This document shows positions 1 through 7,322 of a stretch of 64,000 nucleotides of DNA, one piece after another. Positions within the stretch are counted from its first letter, which is position 1. Each line of letters opens with the position of its first letter. This DNA comes from Dyadobacter sp. 3J3 (lineage in GTDB: Bacteria; Bacteroidota; Bacteroidia; Cytophagales; Spirosomataceae), in assembly GCF_009801115.1 (NCBI RefSeq), contig NZ_VTOL01000014.1:100971-164970 (forward strand), in the 5' to 3' direction. Both the position numbers and the translations under genes were made by a program. The notes under the pieces are model-generated. The model was given only the letters and a program-made list of their open reading frames with translations, had not been told where the DNA came from and searched no databases.

Positions 1-1198
1 CTGCTTCGGTTAAGATATCAAGAATTCCTTCTTCTTTGATCTGCGCTTCGACGATATGTGAACCTGGAACAACCCAAGCCGTAACATTATCCGCTTTTTT
101 ACGTCCTTTTACGATGGAAGCAAATGCACGGAAATCTTCGATACGGCCGTTTGTACAGCTACCGATGAAAACGTAGTCAATCTTTTTGCCCAACATCGAT
201 TCGTTTTCATGGAAACCCATGTAATTCAATGACTTATCGTATGTTGCTTTTCCCCCTTCAACTTGCTCTGATGTAGGAATATTACGTGAAATTCCCTGAC
301 CCATACCCGGATTTGTTCCGTATGTGATCATCGGTTCGATATCTTCTGCGTTGAAAGTATATTCTTTGTCAAAAACAGCATCTGCGTCTGTTTTCAATGT
401 TTTCCAGTAAGCTAGTGCCTTGTCCCATTTCTCGCCTTTTGGAGCTTGCTCGCGACCTTCAATATAATCGAAAGTAGTCTGGTCTGGAGCGATCATACCA
501 CCACGGGCACCCATTTCGATACTCATGTTACAAACCGTCATACGGCCTTCCATGCTCATGTTTTCAAAAACATCACCGGCATACTCTACGAAATAACCCG
601 TAGCACCAGCCGTTGTCAATTTTGAAATGACATATAATGTTACGTCTTTCGGAGTAACTGCTTTACCCAATTTACCATTTACGTTTACACGCATTTTCTT
701 TGGTTTTGGCTGCATGATACACTGAGAAGAAAGCACCATTTCAACCTCAGAAGTACCGATACCGAAAGCAATCGCGCCAAATGCACCGTGCGTTGATGTA
801 TGCGAATCACCGCAAACAATCGTCATCCCGGGCAAAGTAATACCATTTTCAGGTCCTACAACGTGAACGATACCATTTTTCACATTACCCAAACCCCAGT
901 GTGAAATACCGTATTTTGCTGAGTTTGACTCCAATGCATCCAGCTGTTTTGCTGAAAGTGGATCTTGCACAGGTAGGTGTTGGTTGATAGTTGGTGTGTT
1001 GTGGTCAGCCGTTGCGAAAGTACGGTTCGGATAGATTACACCAATATTTCTGCTTTCAAGTCCCAGGAAAGCAACCGGACTGGTTACTTCATGGATAAAA
1101 TGGCGGTCGATGAAGAACACGTCCGGGCCATCTTCAATTTTACGAACAACGTGTGAATCCCACACTTTGTCAAAAAGGGTATTCGCTTGATTACTCAT
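1..1198 (-). CDS. leuC: 3-isopropylmalate dehydratase large subunit (partial)
   Basis: LeuC, the iron-sulfur large subunit of isopropylmalate isomerase, which converts 2- to 3-isopropylmalate in leucine synthesis together with LeuD. The reverse-strand translation starts MSNQANTLFDKVWDSHVV and contains the aconitase-family segments CGDSHTSTHGAFGA and, near residue 348, GSCTNGR, which holds the first of three Fe-S cysteine ligands. About 399 residues are present. The C-terminal part, with the other two cysteines, lies beyond the left edge. The start at 1198 matches the usual family N-terminus, although the same frame stays open upstream to an ATG at 1312 (see findings). It is probably the first gene of a leu operon continuing off the window. 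Confidence 0.96.
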   Translation of the reverse strand, partial: MSNQANTLFDKVWDSHVVRKIEDGPDVFFIDRHFIHEVTSPVAFLGLESRNIGVIYPNRTFATADHNTPTINQHLPVQDPLSAKQLDALESNSAKYGISHWGLGNVKNGIVHVVGPENGITLPGMTIVCGDSHTSTHGAFGAIAFGIGTSEVEMVLSSQCIMQPKPKKMRVNVNGKLGKAVTPKDVTLYVISKLTTAGATGYFVEYAGDVFENMSMEGRMTVCNMSIEMGARGGMIAPDQTTFDYIEGREQAPKGEKWDKALAYWKTLKTDADAVFDKEYTFNAEDIEPMITYGTNPGMGQGISRNIPTSEQVEGGKATYDKSLNYMGFHENESMLGKKIDYVFIGSCTNGRIEDFRAFASIVKGRKKADNVTAWVVPGSHIVEAQIKEEGILDILTEA

Positions 1199-1312
1199 TC
1201 TCAATTTATGGTGAAATAGGTAACTAATATTATAATTTACTGACAGACAGCCAAAAAGGCGCTGCTTAAACCGGAACTTGACCGGTAAAATAATCAGGAG
1301 AACAAATTTCAT
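1199..1312 (-). promoter_or_regulatory. Candidate BCAA-rich leader in frame with leuC
   Basis: On the minus strand an ATG at 1312 opens a reading frame beginning MKFVLLIILPVKF, with six of residues 4-9 being Val, Leu or Ile. It runs without a stop into leuC 38 codons later. Just after the hydrophobic run a small hairpin is possible (ACCGG, 7-nt loop, CCGGT). There is no U-tract terminator, so this is much weaker than the ilvD leader. It could be a leader peptide whose stop was lost, an N-terminal extension, or chance. Confidence 0.25.
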
Positions 1313-1450
1313 CAGAATACTTCAATTAAGTATAACGGGAAACGTTCAAAAAATAGTGTTTTTGGTTTGAAAAGGTAGGTTGGGCGGAAATCTTTATTGA
1401 TTTCTGGGAAATTTTTAAAAATAGATAGGAATTGTCCAGTCGAAGACTAC

Positions 1451-1741
1451 CTATGTGAATAACGGATCTTGTCTATTATCCCAGAAAAATAAAATCAGAA
1501 TTTCATTTCCGTTAACCTCATAGAAAAAGGAGCAGTTTTTATTTATTAGTCCTTTTCGCACAGTCGCCTTTTCTACAATAGACTTAAAAATTAATGGTGT
1601 TTGTGAAATCTGATGCAATACTTCAAACATCTTTACTTCAAACTTACCCGCGACTTTATCACCCCAGCCGGTTTGAATCTGTTCAAAAATTGCTTCGTAA
1701 GTTTCAATCGCAGTTTGTGTCAGAATAATTTCATACCTCAT
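1451..1741 (-). CDS. ParE/RelE-superfamily toxin
   Basis: A 96-residue protein with the layout of the ParE/RelE fold: YEIILTQTAIETYEAIFEQI at the N-terminus (a beta strand then a helix typical of these toxins), a central basic stretch, and a C-terminal strand pair ending LILFFWDNRQDP, where the WDNRQDP pattern is common in Bacteroidetes RelE/ParE proteins. The start overlaps the stop of the upstream small gene by 4 bp (ATGA), the usual coupling of antitoxin and toxin. Whether it cuts mRNA or targets gyrase cannot be told from the sequence. Confidence 0.8.
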   Translation of the reverse strand: MRYEIILTQTAIETYEAIFEQIQTGWGDKVAGKFEVKMFEVLHQISQTPLIFKSIVEKATVRKGLINKNCSFFYEVNGNEILILFFWDNRQDPLFT

Positions 1742-1944
1742 CTCAAAGAGGAACGTCTTTGCTTAAATTCGTTAAGCGACATTGTTTTTCCCTCGGTCAC
1801 ATCTTTCAGGCCTTTTTCGATGCCTGCGATTACATGATTTGGAAGGAAGTCGCTTCTTTTTTCAAACGTGACATGCATTGCTTCAAGAAAAGCAATAATT
1901 GCTTTTTCTTGCTCTTTTGTCGGGTGGATGATTAGTGTTTCCAA
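1738..1944 (-). CDS. Antitoxin of ParE/RelE-type pair
   Basis: A 68-residue protein directly upstream of, and overlapping by 4 bp, the ParE/RelE-like toxin gene. It starts METLIIHPTKEQEKAIIAFLEAM and ends with a basic SLNEFKQRRSSLR, the composition seen in small Bacteroidetes antitoxins that precede RelE/ParE toxins. No clear ribbon-helix-helix or HTH motif is visible, so the role rests mainly on the gene pairing. Such antitoxins normally bind their toxin and repress their own promoter. Confidence 0.7.
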   Translation of the reverse strand: METLIIHPTKEQEKAIIAFLEAMHVTFEKRSDFLPNHVIAGIEKGLKDVTEGKTMSLNEFKQRRSSLR

Positions 1945-2017
1945 GTTGTGTGTAGTTTTATATTACAGGGAGTATAGACAAAGATAACAAATTGATTCAG
2001 AATAAAATTATACTGAA

Positions 2018-2866
2018 TTACCCATGCTTCTTAGGCGTCACCCCAAACTTTTCCTTATACATTTTTATAAAATGTGAAACACTTTCATAGCCAATTTCCG
2101 TGCTGATTTCCGTAACGTTTTTCGTATTATTTCGTAATAAAAAGTCGGCATAATCTAGCCTTTTATTTTTTAGCCAAAGGGCAGGTGAGGTTTTGAATTC
2201 TTCCTGAAAATCTCGTTTGAAGGCAGACAAACTTCTGCCCGATAATCTGGCGAGTTCGTTCAGAGTAAGCGGTTTGAGATAATAACTGTTCATCAAAAAC
2301 GACAGATCTACTTTTTCTCCAATATACAAACTGTAAAGATTTGCTCTCAGTTGTCTTGATTTGTCCAATTCCAGCAGGTGTAGCAATAATTCCTGGAATT
2401 TGAGCCGGAGAAAATGGTTTTTCAATTCTGTTCTTGACTTGAAATAGGGAAAGACAGATTGAATGAACTTTTCGAAGTTCTCATCTGATTTTAGGGGCAG
2501 AATGGGATTTTCAAGAGTATTTGTCGCTTCGTCAGCATTAAAAAGTTCCGGGTGAAGATTGACAAACTCTTTCAGCAACTTTTCATCAAAAAAGAAAACA
2601 AGGCTTTTGTAAGATTCATTGATTGATTCCGACATCAGATAAAAACCGCGCTGAATGAACAGAATATCTCCCTTTTCAACATAAACTTCCTGCGTCGGGC
2701 TACTGAACTTTTTCTCTCCTTCCAGAACCACAATCACTGCATGTTCCTCAAAAAAAACCTCGTAACGGGAAGGATATACCTCATTGCGATAGGCAACGAA
2801 AGTCATATCCTGAATCTTTAAAGACTCAAATTCCTGGGAGCTTATGTGGGTTGGGACGCGTAACAA
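2018..2866 (-). CDS. AraC-family transcriptional regulator
   Basis: A 282-residue regulator. The N-terminal part (about 20-110) resembles a cupin-like sensor (EHAVIVVLEGEKKFSS, VEKGDILFIQRG). The C-terminal 100 residues carry the two HTH motifs of the AraC/XylS family: LTLNELARLSGRSLSAFKRD and VTEISTEIGYESVSHFIKMY, then KFGVTPKK. It lies 10 bp downstream of the HepT gene on the same strand, so it may be co-transcribed. The effector and targets are unknown. Its position in the BCAA cluster may be incidental. Confidence 0.9.
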   Translation of the reverse strand: MLRVPTHISSQEFESLKIQDMTFVAYRNEVYPSRYEVFFEEHAVIVVLEGEKKFSSPTQEVYVEKGDILFIQRGFYLMSESINESYKSLVFFFDEKLLKEFVNLHPELFNADEATNTLENPILPLKSDENFEKFIQSVFPYFKSRTELKNHFLRLKFQELLLHLLELDKSRQLRANLYSLYIGEKVDLSFLMNSYYLKPLTLNELARLSGRSLSAFKRDFQEEFKTSPALWLKNKRLDYADFLLRNNTKNVTEISTEIGYESVSHFIKMYKEKFGVTPKKHG

Positions 2867-2876
2867 AGGTTTTCAA

Positions 2877-3218
2877 TTATTGTTCTCTTTCAATAATTAA
2901 CTTTATCCAAAGTAGATTGAAAGGAACTTCTGTTAAAATGGCGTCCCAGAGAAGAGCATAATCAATTCCCCAATAATGGTGAATCATACGATCTCGCAAT
3001 CCTGCAAATCCACGCCAGTCAAATAAAGGGTATCTAATTCTGACCTCATCGGGTACTCTTTTGCAAGCTTCGCCAATTATTTCAAAACTTCTAACAATTG
3101 CTTTTGTTAGCAAATCATTATTTATAAACTCCTCAAAGTCCAGCTTAGATGTATTTTTTTCAATAAAAATAAGCTCACCCTCAATATGCTGCAAAAACTC
3201 AATCAGTGAAGGTGACAT
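2877..3218 (-). CDS. HepT-like HEPN toxin (DUF86)
   Basis: A 113-residue, mostly helical HEPN-domain protein. It has the diagnostic RX4HXY motif as R75-DRMI-H80-H-Y82, followed by WGIDYALLWDAI, as in the HepT/DUF86 family. These act as toxins, shown as RNases in some systems, and are inactivated by AMPylation of the motif tyrosine by the partner MntA. It overlaps the upstream nucleotidyltransferase gene by 20 bp, the standard type VII TA arrangement. All motif residues are intact. Confidence 0.9.
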   Translation of the reverse strand: MSPSLIEFLQHIEGELIFIEKNTSKLDFEEFINNDLLTKAIVRSFEIIGEACKRVPDEVRIRYPLFDWRGFAGLRDRMIHHYWGIDYALLWDAILTEVPFNLLWIKLIIEREQ

Positions 3219-3507
3219 ATTCTATTTCTTCTTGAACGTTTCTTTTTACAAATGAAGCTAACGACTCCCAAGTCATAAGTTCAACTTTTCTATTTAGTAA
3301 AGTTTCCAGATAATCTGCAAGGTTCATGAAATTTCGATAGGTTTTTTTTCCTTCCTTAAATTCAACAATAAGATCAACGTCACTTCCCTCTTTTTGTTCT
3401 TCACGAACAAATGATCCAAAAAGGCCAATTCTTTCTGCACCCAATTGTTGAATAGCTGGCTTGTGATTTTGAATCAACCGAAACACCTCTTGCTTGTTTT
3501 GTACCAT
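3199..3507 (-). CDS. MntA-like nucleotidyltransferase antitoxin
   Basis: A 102-residue minimal nucleotidyltransferase. The active-site signature GSX10DXD is intact as G31-S32, D43 and D45, within GLFGSFVREEQKEGSDVDLI. In the MntA/HepT TA family this enzyme AMPylates the toxin's HEPN tyrosine. It is immediately upstream of, and overlaps, the HepT-like gene. It lies in the gap between ilvA and the AraC regulator. Confidence 0.9.
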   Translation of the reverse strand: MVQNKQEVFRLIQNHKPAIQQLGAERIGLFGSFVREEQKEGSDVDLIVEFKEGKKTYRNFMNLADYLETLLNRKVELMTWESLASFVKRNVQEEIEYVTFTD

Positions 3508-3569
3508 CTGAGATTTGGATTACTAAACTTAAAGTTAACAATTAATAGCCATATCTGATACTTAATAAT

Positions 3570-4844
3570 CTAAACCATAAACTGAAACAAATCAGGCTGA
3601 TCATTCAAATATTCATACACTATCCGATTCTCATTCATTCGCTCGATCAACGGCTCAAAGTCTTCACGATTTTTTAGTTCGATACCTACCAATGCAGGCC
3701 CTTGTTCACGGTTCGTTTTCTTGACATATTCAAATCGTGCGATGTCATCATTAGGTCCAAGCACATTCAAAAATTCACGGAACGCGCCTGAGCGTTGTGG
3801 GAAACGGATGATGAAATAATGTTTTAATCCTTCGTAAAGCAGCGAGCGCTCCTTAATTTCTTCTGTGCGTGTGATATCATTATTTCCGCCACTGATTAAA
3901 GCGACAACATTTTTTCCTTTAATTTCGTCTTTCACCATATCCAGCGCAGCAACGGTTAATGCACCAGCCGGTTCGGCTACAATCGCTTCTTCGTTATATA
4001 ATTGAAGAATTGTCGAGCAAACTTTACCTTCCGGCACCAGTAGAACTTTATCCAGACTTTTACTGCAAATCTCAAACGTGATATCTCCCGCCCGACGAAC
4101 AGCGGCGCCGTCCACAAATTTGTCAATATGGTCGAGCGTTACAACATGGCCTTCTTCAATGGATTTCTGCATCGTTGGAGAACCAAGCGGTTCCACGCCA
4201 ATTAACTGTGTTTTTGGTGAAAGTTGTTTGAAAACCGTTGAAATGCCTGAGGCTAATCCGCCTCCTCCAATCGCCATCAACAGATAATCAATCCTGAAAT
4301 TGGCATCTTTAAATATTTCCAATCCCACAGTTCCTTGTCCTTCAATAACCTGCAAATCATCAAAAGGATGGACAAAAGTGGCATTGTTTTCTTTTTGATA
4401 TTCAACTGAAGCATGGTAGGCGTCGTCGTAAGTATCACCTACCAAGTGCACATCGACCCATTCTTTACCAAATAAACGAACCTGTTTTACCTTTTGTGCC
4501 GGTGTTGTTGTTGGCATAAAAATGGCGCCTTTCACTTCCATTTTCCGACATGCATAAGCAACGCCCTGTGCATGATTTCCTGCACTTGCGCAAACTACAC
4601 CTCCGGCTAATGCCTCGGCACTCAGACTCGCCATTTTATTATAAGCGCCTCTGATTTTATACGAACGAACCGTTTGAAGGTCTTCTCTTTTTAAATAGAT
4701 ATTAGCTTCATACTGCTCCGAAAGATGAGCATTGTAAAGTAATGGAGTATGATTGATGATTCCGCGAAGCCGTTCGGCAGCGAGAAAAATGTTGTCGAGT
4801 GTTGGTGATGTTTGAGATGAAGAATTCATTATTTCGGAGTGCAA
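3570..4844 (-). CDS. ilvA: Threonine ammonia-lyase (threonine dehydratase)
   Basis: A 424-residue PLP enzyme converting threonine to 2-oxobutanoate, the first committed step of isoleucine synthesis. The PLP lysine is K63 in RSYKIRGAYNKM, and the phosphate-binding glycine loop is GGGGLASG near residue 195. The C-terminal 90 residues (HYFIIRFPQRSGAFREFLNVLG) form one ACT-like regulatory domain, so this is the short biosynthetic form. An alternative ATG exists 5 codons in. It is separated from ilvC by a terminator and a decayed HicBA pair, so it probably has its own promoter. Confidence 0.96.
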   Translation of the reverse strand: MHSEIMNSSSQTSPTLDNIFLAAERLRGIINHTPLLYNAHLSEQYEANIYLKREDLQTVRSYKIRGAYNKMASLSAEALAGGVVCASAGNHAQGVAYACRKMEVKGAIFMPTTTPAQKVKQVRLFGKEWVDVHLVGDTYDDAYHASVEYQKENNATFVHPFDDLQVIEGQGTVGLEIFKDANFRIDYLLMAIGGGGLASGISTVFKQLSPKTQLIGVEPLGSPTMQKSIEEGHVVTLDHIDKFVDGAAVRRAGDITFEICSKSLDKVLLVPEGKVCSTILQLYNEEAIVAEPAGALTVAALDMVKDEIKGKNVVALISGGNNDITRTEEIKERSLLYEGLKHYFIIRFPQRSGAFREFLNVLGPNDDIARFEYVKKTNREQGPALVGIELKNREDFEPLIERMNENRIVYEYLNDQPDLFQFMV

Positions 4845-4851
4845 TGACTAT

Positions 4852-5137
4852 TTATTGACCAAAAAACAATTCAAAAATTACTTTTGGATCTTTATTAAGG
4901 TGTTCAGCAATATCTTTAACGATACCACGTAAAGTATTTATTTTTATGGGTTTGTGATTGGGGATATTAGTATAATGTTGAAGGATTAGCGATATCAAAA
5001 TGACATTCAAGAGCTTCCAGAATATTAATTTTAAGTGCTTCCATAGTTTCTGCCTCTGTAAAAATGGATTCCCCTAACGCTCTGGCCGTATATCCACCTT
5101 CTTCGGCTTGATTTATTAAAAAAACTATTTCCTTCAT
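4852..5137 (-). pseudogene. Decayed HicB-HicA toxin-antitoxin pair
   Basis: From the ATG at 5137 the minus strand encodes 56 residues, MKEIVFLINQAEEGGYTARA then LGESIFTEAETMEAL, which is the N-terminal part of the HicB-like antitoxin family often paired with HicA. The frame stops at 4967. In the next frame 4977-4852 encodes HYTNIPNHKPIKINTLRGIV through FELFFGQ, which matches the C-terminal half of HicA. The HicB C-terminus and the HicA N-terminus, including its catalytic His region, are missing, so an internal deletion has fused two broken genes. It lies between ilvC and ilvA. Confidence 0.75.
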
Positions 5138-5286
5138 GATATTGTCTTAGTTGCTTACCAAATATACATTTTTTGAATCAGACAGCAATTTGAACTGCCA
5201 TATTAACAGTTTGAGCAAATGATACTCAATCACAAAATCTAAATTGATAAAATATGGAGAAAAAAAGATTTAGAAGCTAAAAAAAC

Positions 5287-5314
5287 ACCCCTGACTCTTA
5301 ACGAAATCAGGGGT
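5287..5314 (-). terminator. Rho-independent terminator after ilvC
   Basis: Perfect 8-bp arms, ACCCCTGA (5287-5294) and TCAGGGGT (5307-5314), with a 12-nt loop. On the minus strand the stem is followed by GTTTTTT. It lies about 50 bp downstream of the ilvC stop and should end the ilvD-to-ilvC transcript. Confidence 0.85.
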
Positions 5315-5361
5315 ATATATTTCTCAAATTTCTAAAAGAAATCTGACTTAAAATCAATGAA

Positions 5362-6408
5362 TTATCCGCGCTCCGGACGAAGGCTACGTACAGTAGCACC
5401 TGCCTGCCAGATTTCTGATTCACGAAGTTCAGCCAATTCTTCTTCCAATTTCACACGGTAGTCAGGTTGTGAGTTACGTGTGATGGAAATAGTAGCTTGT
5501 TCGCCTGATTTTACAGAGTTGTAAAGCTGTTCGAAAACAGGCTTAGTAGCATCACGGAATGGTTTCCACCAGTCCAACGCACCACGTTGCGCTGTTGTAG
5601 AGCAGTTTGCGTACATCCAGTCCATACCGTTTTCAGCAACAAGAGGCATCAATGATTGAGTCAATTCTTCAACTGTTTCATTGAAAGCTTCTGATGGCGT
5701 GTGTCCGTTTGAACGAAGCACTTCATACTGAGCAGCAAAAATTCCCTGGATAGCACCCATCAAAGTTCCACGCTCACCTGTAAGGTCAGATGTTACTTCA
5801 CGGTAGAAATCAGTTTCGAACAAATATCCTGAACCAACACCGATACCCATAGCGATACATTTTTCACGTGCTTTACCGGTTGCATCCTGGAACACAGCGA
5901 AAGATGAGTTCAAACCTTTTCCTTCTACGAACAAACGACGAAGAGAAGTTCCTGATCCTTTTGGTGCGACAAGATATACATCTACGTCGGCAGGAGGAAT
6001 AATTCCAGTTTGGTCTTTATAAGTTACACCGAAACCATGTGAGAAATACAATGATTTTCCGGCAGTCAAATTAGCCTTAACAGTTGGCCATAATTCGATT
6101 TGAGCGGCGTCAGAAAGAAGGTAGCAAATGATTGTTCCTTTTGCCAAAGCTTCTTCAAGTTCGAAAAGTGTTTCGCCAGGAACCCATCCGTCAGCAATCG
6201 CTTTGTCCCATGATTTTCCACCTTTACGTTGTCCAACGATTACGTTAAATCCGTTGTCACGCATGTTTAAGCTTTGACCAGGACCTTGAACACCGTATCC
6301 GATCACGGCAATGGTTTCAGTAGATAGTACTTCGCGAGCTTTTTCTAGTGGGAACTCTTCGCGGGTAACTACTTCTTCTTCGACCCCGCCGAAATTTAAT
6401 TTTGCCAT
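5362..6408 (-). CDS. ilvC: Ketol-acid reductoisomerase
   Basis: A 348-residue class I (short) acetohydroxyacid isomeroreductase, the NADPH- and Mg-dependent second common step of isoleucine and valine synthesis. The dinucleotide-binding loop is VIGYGVQGPGQSLNMRDNG near residue 35. The C-terminal half has the metal-binding helices (ETDFYREVTSDLTGERGTLMG and TVEELTQSLMPLVAENG). It follows ilvN after a 326-bp hairpin-rich gap and ends at a clear terminator. Confidence 0.97.
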   Translation of the reverse strand: MAKLNFGGVEEEVVTREEFPLEKAREVLSTETIAVIGYGVQGPGQSLNMRDNGFNVIVGQRKGGKSWDKAIADGWVPGETLFELEEALAKGTIICYLLSDAAQIELWPTVKANLTAGKSLYFSHGFGVTYKDQTGIIPPADVDVYLVAPKGSGTSLRRLFVEGKGLNSSFAVFQDATGKAREKCIAMGIGVGSGYLFETDFYREVTSDLTGERGTLMGAIQGIFAAQYEVLRSNGHTPSEAFNETVEELTQSLMPLVAENGMDWMYANCSTTAQRGALDWWKPFRDATKPVFEQLYNSVKSGEQATISITRNSQPDYRVKLEEELAELRESEIWQAGATVRSLRPERG

Positions 6409-6734
6409 TGATTATTAATTGAATTATTGATTACTTAATTAAAGGACAATATTACTAAAAATGGATTTGATATTTCTTTGTTAACATTTGCCAGACATGC
6501 AACTCCTAAGGAGTTTTGCCAAAGCTGGAATTATTTGGTTCTACAAACAGGCAGCCCTTCCAGGGCTAATCGCTTTATTTCATAAACAGGTTGCTCTTTC
6601 CTGGCGTTTGCCTGTTCAAATTGCTTAATCAAGCGCTTCGGAGAAGCATTCTGTTTATAGCAATCATTGCTTATTATTCTAAAAATGGGCTCTGGAAGTG
6701 CCTCCTGATTTAGAATAAGGCATGAGCGCAATTC
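6409..6734 (-). repeat. Hairpin-rich gap between ilvN and ilvC (REP-like?)
   Basis: This non-coding stretch holds two short perfect hairpins with 3-nt loops: AACTCC-TAA-GGAGTT (6501-6515) and AGCCCT-TCC-AGGGCT (6553-6567). Around 6590-6620 there are further inverted AACAGG/CCTGTT segments. A 66-codon frame at 6531-6731 starts with TTG, overlaps the hairpins and has no recognisable domain. The pattern suggests a REP-like or other short mobile palindromic element, or an mRNA-stability element within the operon. Confidence 0.4.
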
Positions 6735-7268
6735 CTACATATAATATTCCCACTCCGCTTCCGGCAGGTAATCCACCAGTGTCTGAGGAGATTTGCTTAC
6801 CGCAACTCGCCCCGAGCGTACAAATTCAAGGATTTCGTGCGGTTTGATATAGTTGAAGAATTCGAAAATTTCTTCTTCTGTACCTGTTTTCTGAATGATC
6901 ACATAAGTCAGGTGCCAGTATACAACCCAGGCTTTGTACGTTTTATTAATCGTTTCAATATCAAGCGGTTTTGCACCGATTGGCGTTGAAATTTTAAACA
7001 TCGCGATTTCATTGTAAGCGATATCGTCGTTCAGATAACCGAAAACGGCAAGCACTTCGATGATCTTACGGATCTGACGAACAAGTTTTTCCACAGCTTC
7101 GCGTGATTCATGACGAATGACGATGGTGAAGCGGGATATTCCCTTACGTTCCGTTTCCGAAACCGTCAGACTTTCAATATTAATCCGGCGACGGGTGAAA
7201 ATGGTTGTAATCTTATTTAATATCCCAATCGTATTTTCCGTAAATACGCAAATGGTGTAAGTTGTCAT
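6735..7268 (-). CDS. ilvN: Acetolactate synthase small (regulatory) subunit
   Basis: A 177-residue regulatory subunit of acetohydroxyacid synthase. The N-terminal ACT domain is clear (TICVFTENTIGILNKITTIF, then INIESLTVSETE), the site where valine or other end products feed back on the large subunit. The C-terminal domain (about 85-170) is the small-subunit extension (EILEFVRSGRVAVSKSPQTL). It lies 54 bp downstream of ilvB in the same direction. Confidence 0.95.
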   Translation of the reverse strand: MTTYTICVFTENTIGILNKITTIFTRRRINIESLTVSETERKGISRFTIVIRHESREAVEKLVRQIRKIIEVLAVFGYLNDDIAYNEIAMFKISTPIGAKPLDIETINKTYKAWVVYWHLTYVIIQKTGTEEEIFEFFNYIKPHEILEFVRSGRVAVSKSPQTLVDYLPEAEWEYYM

Positions 7269-7322
7269 GATTCTTTAATGTCTAGTGAAAAAATGCAAGT
7301 GATTTCTGAAAATTCATTTACA

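Noticed and set aside
6531..6731. A 66-codon open frame between ilvN and ilvC
   Set aside because: It starts with TTG, overlaps two hairpins and has no family features, so it was described as part of a repeat element instead of a gene.
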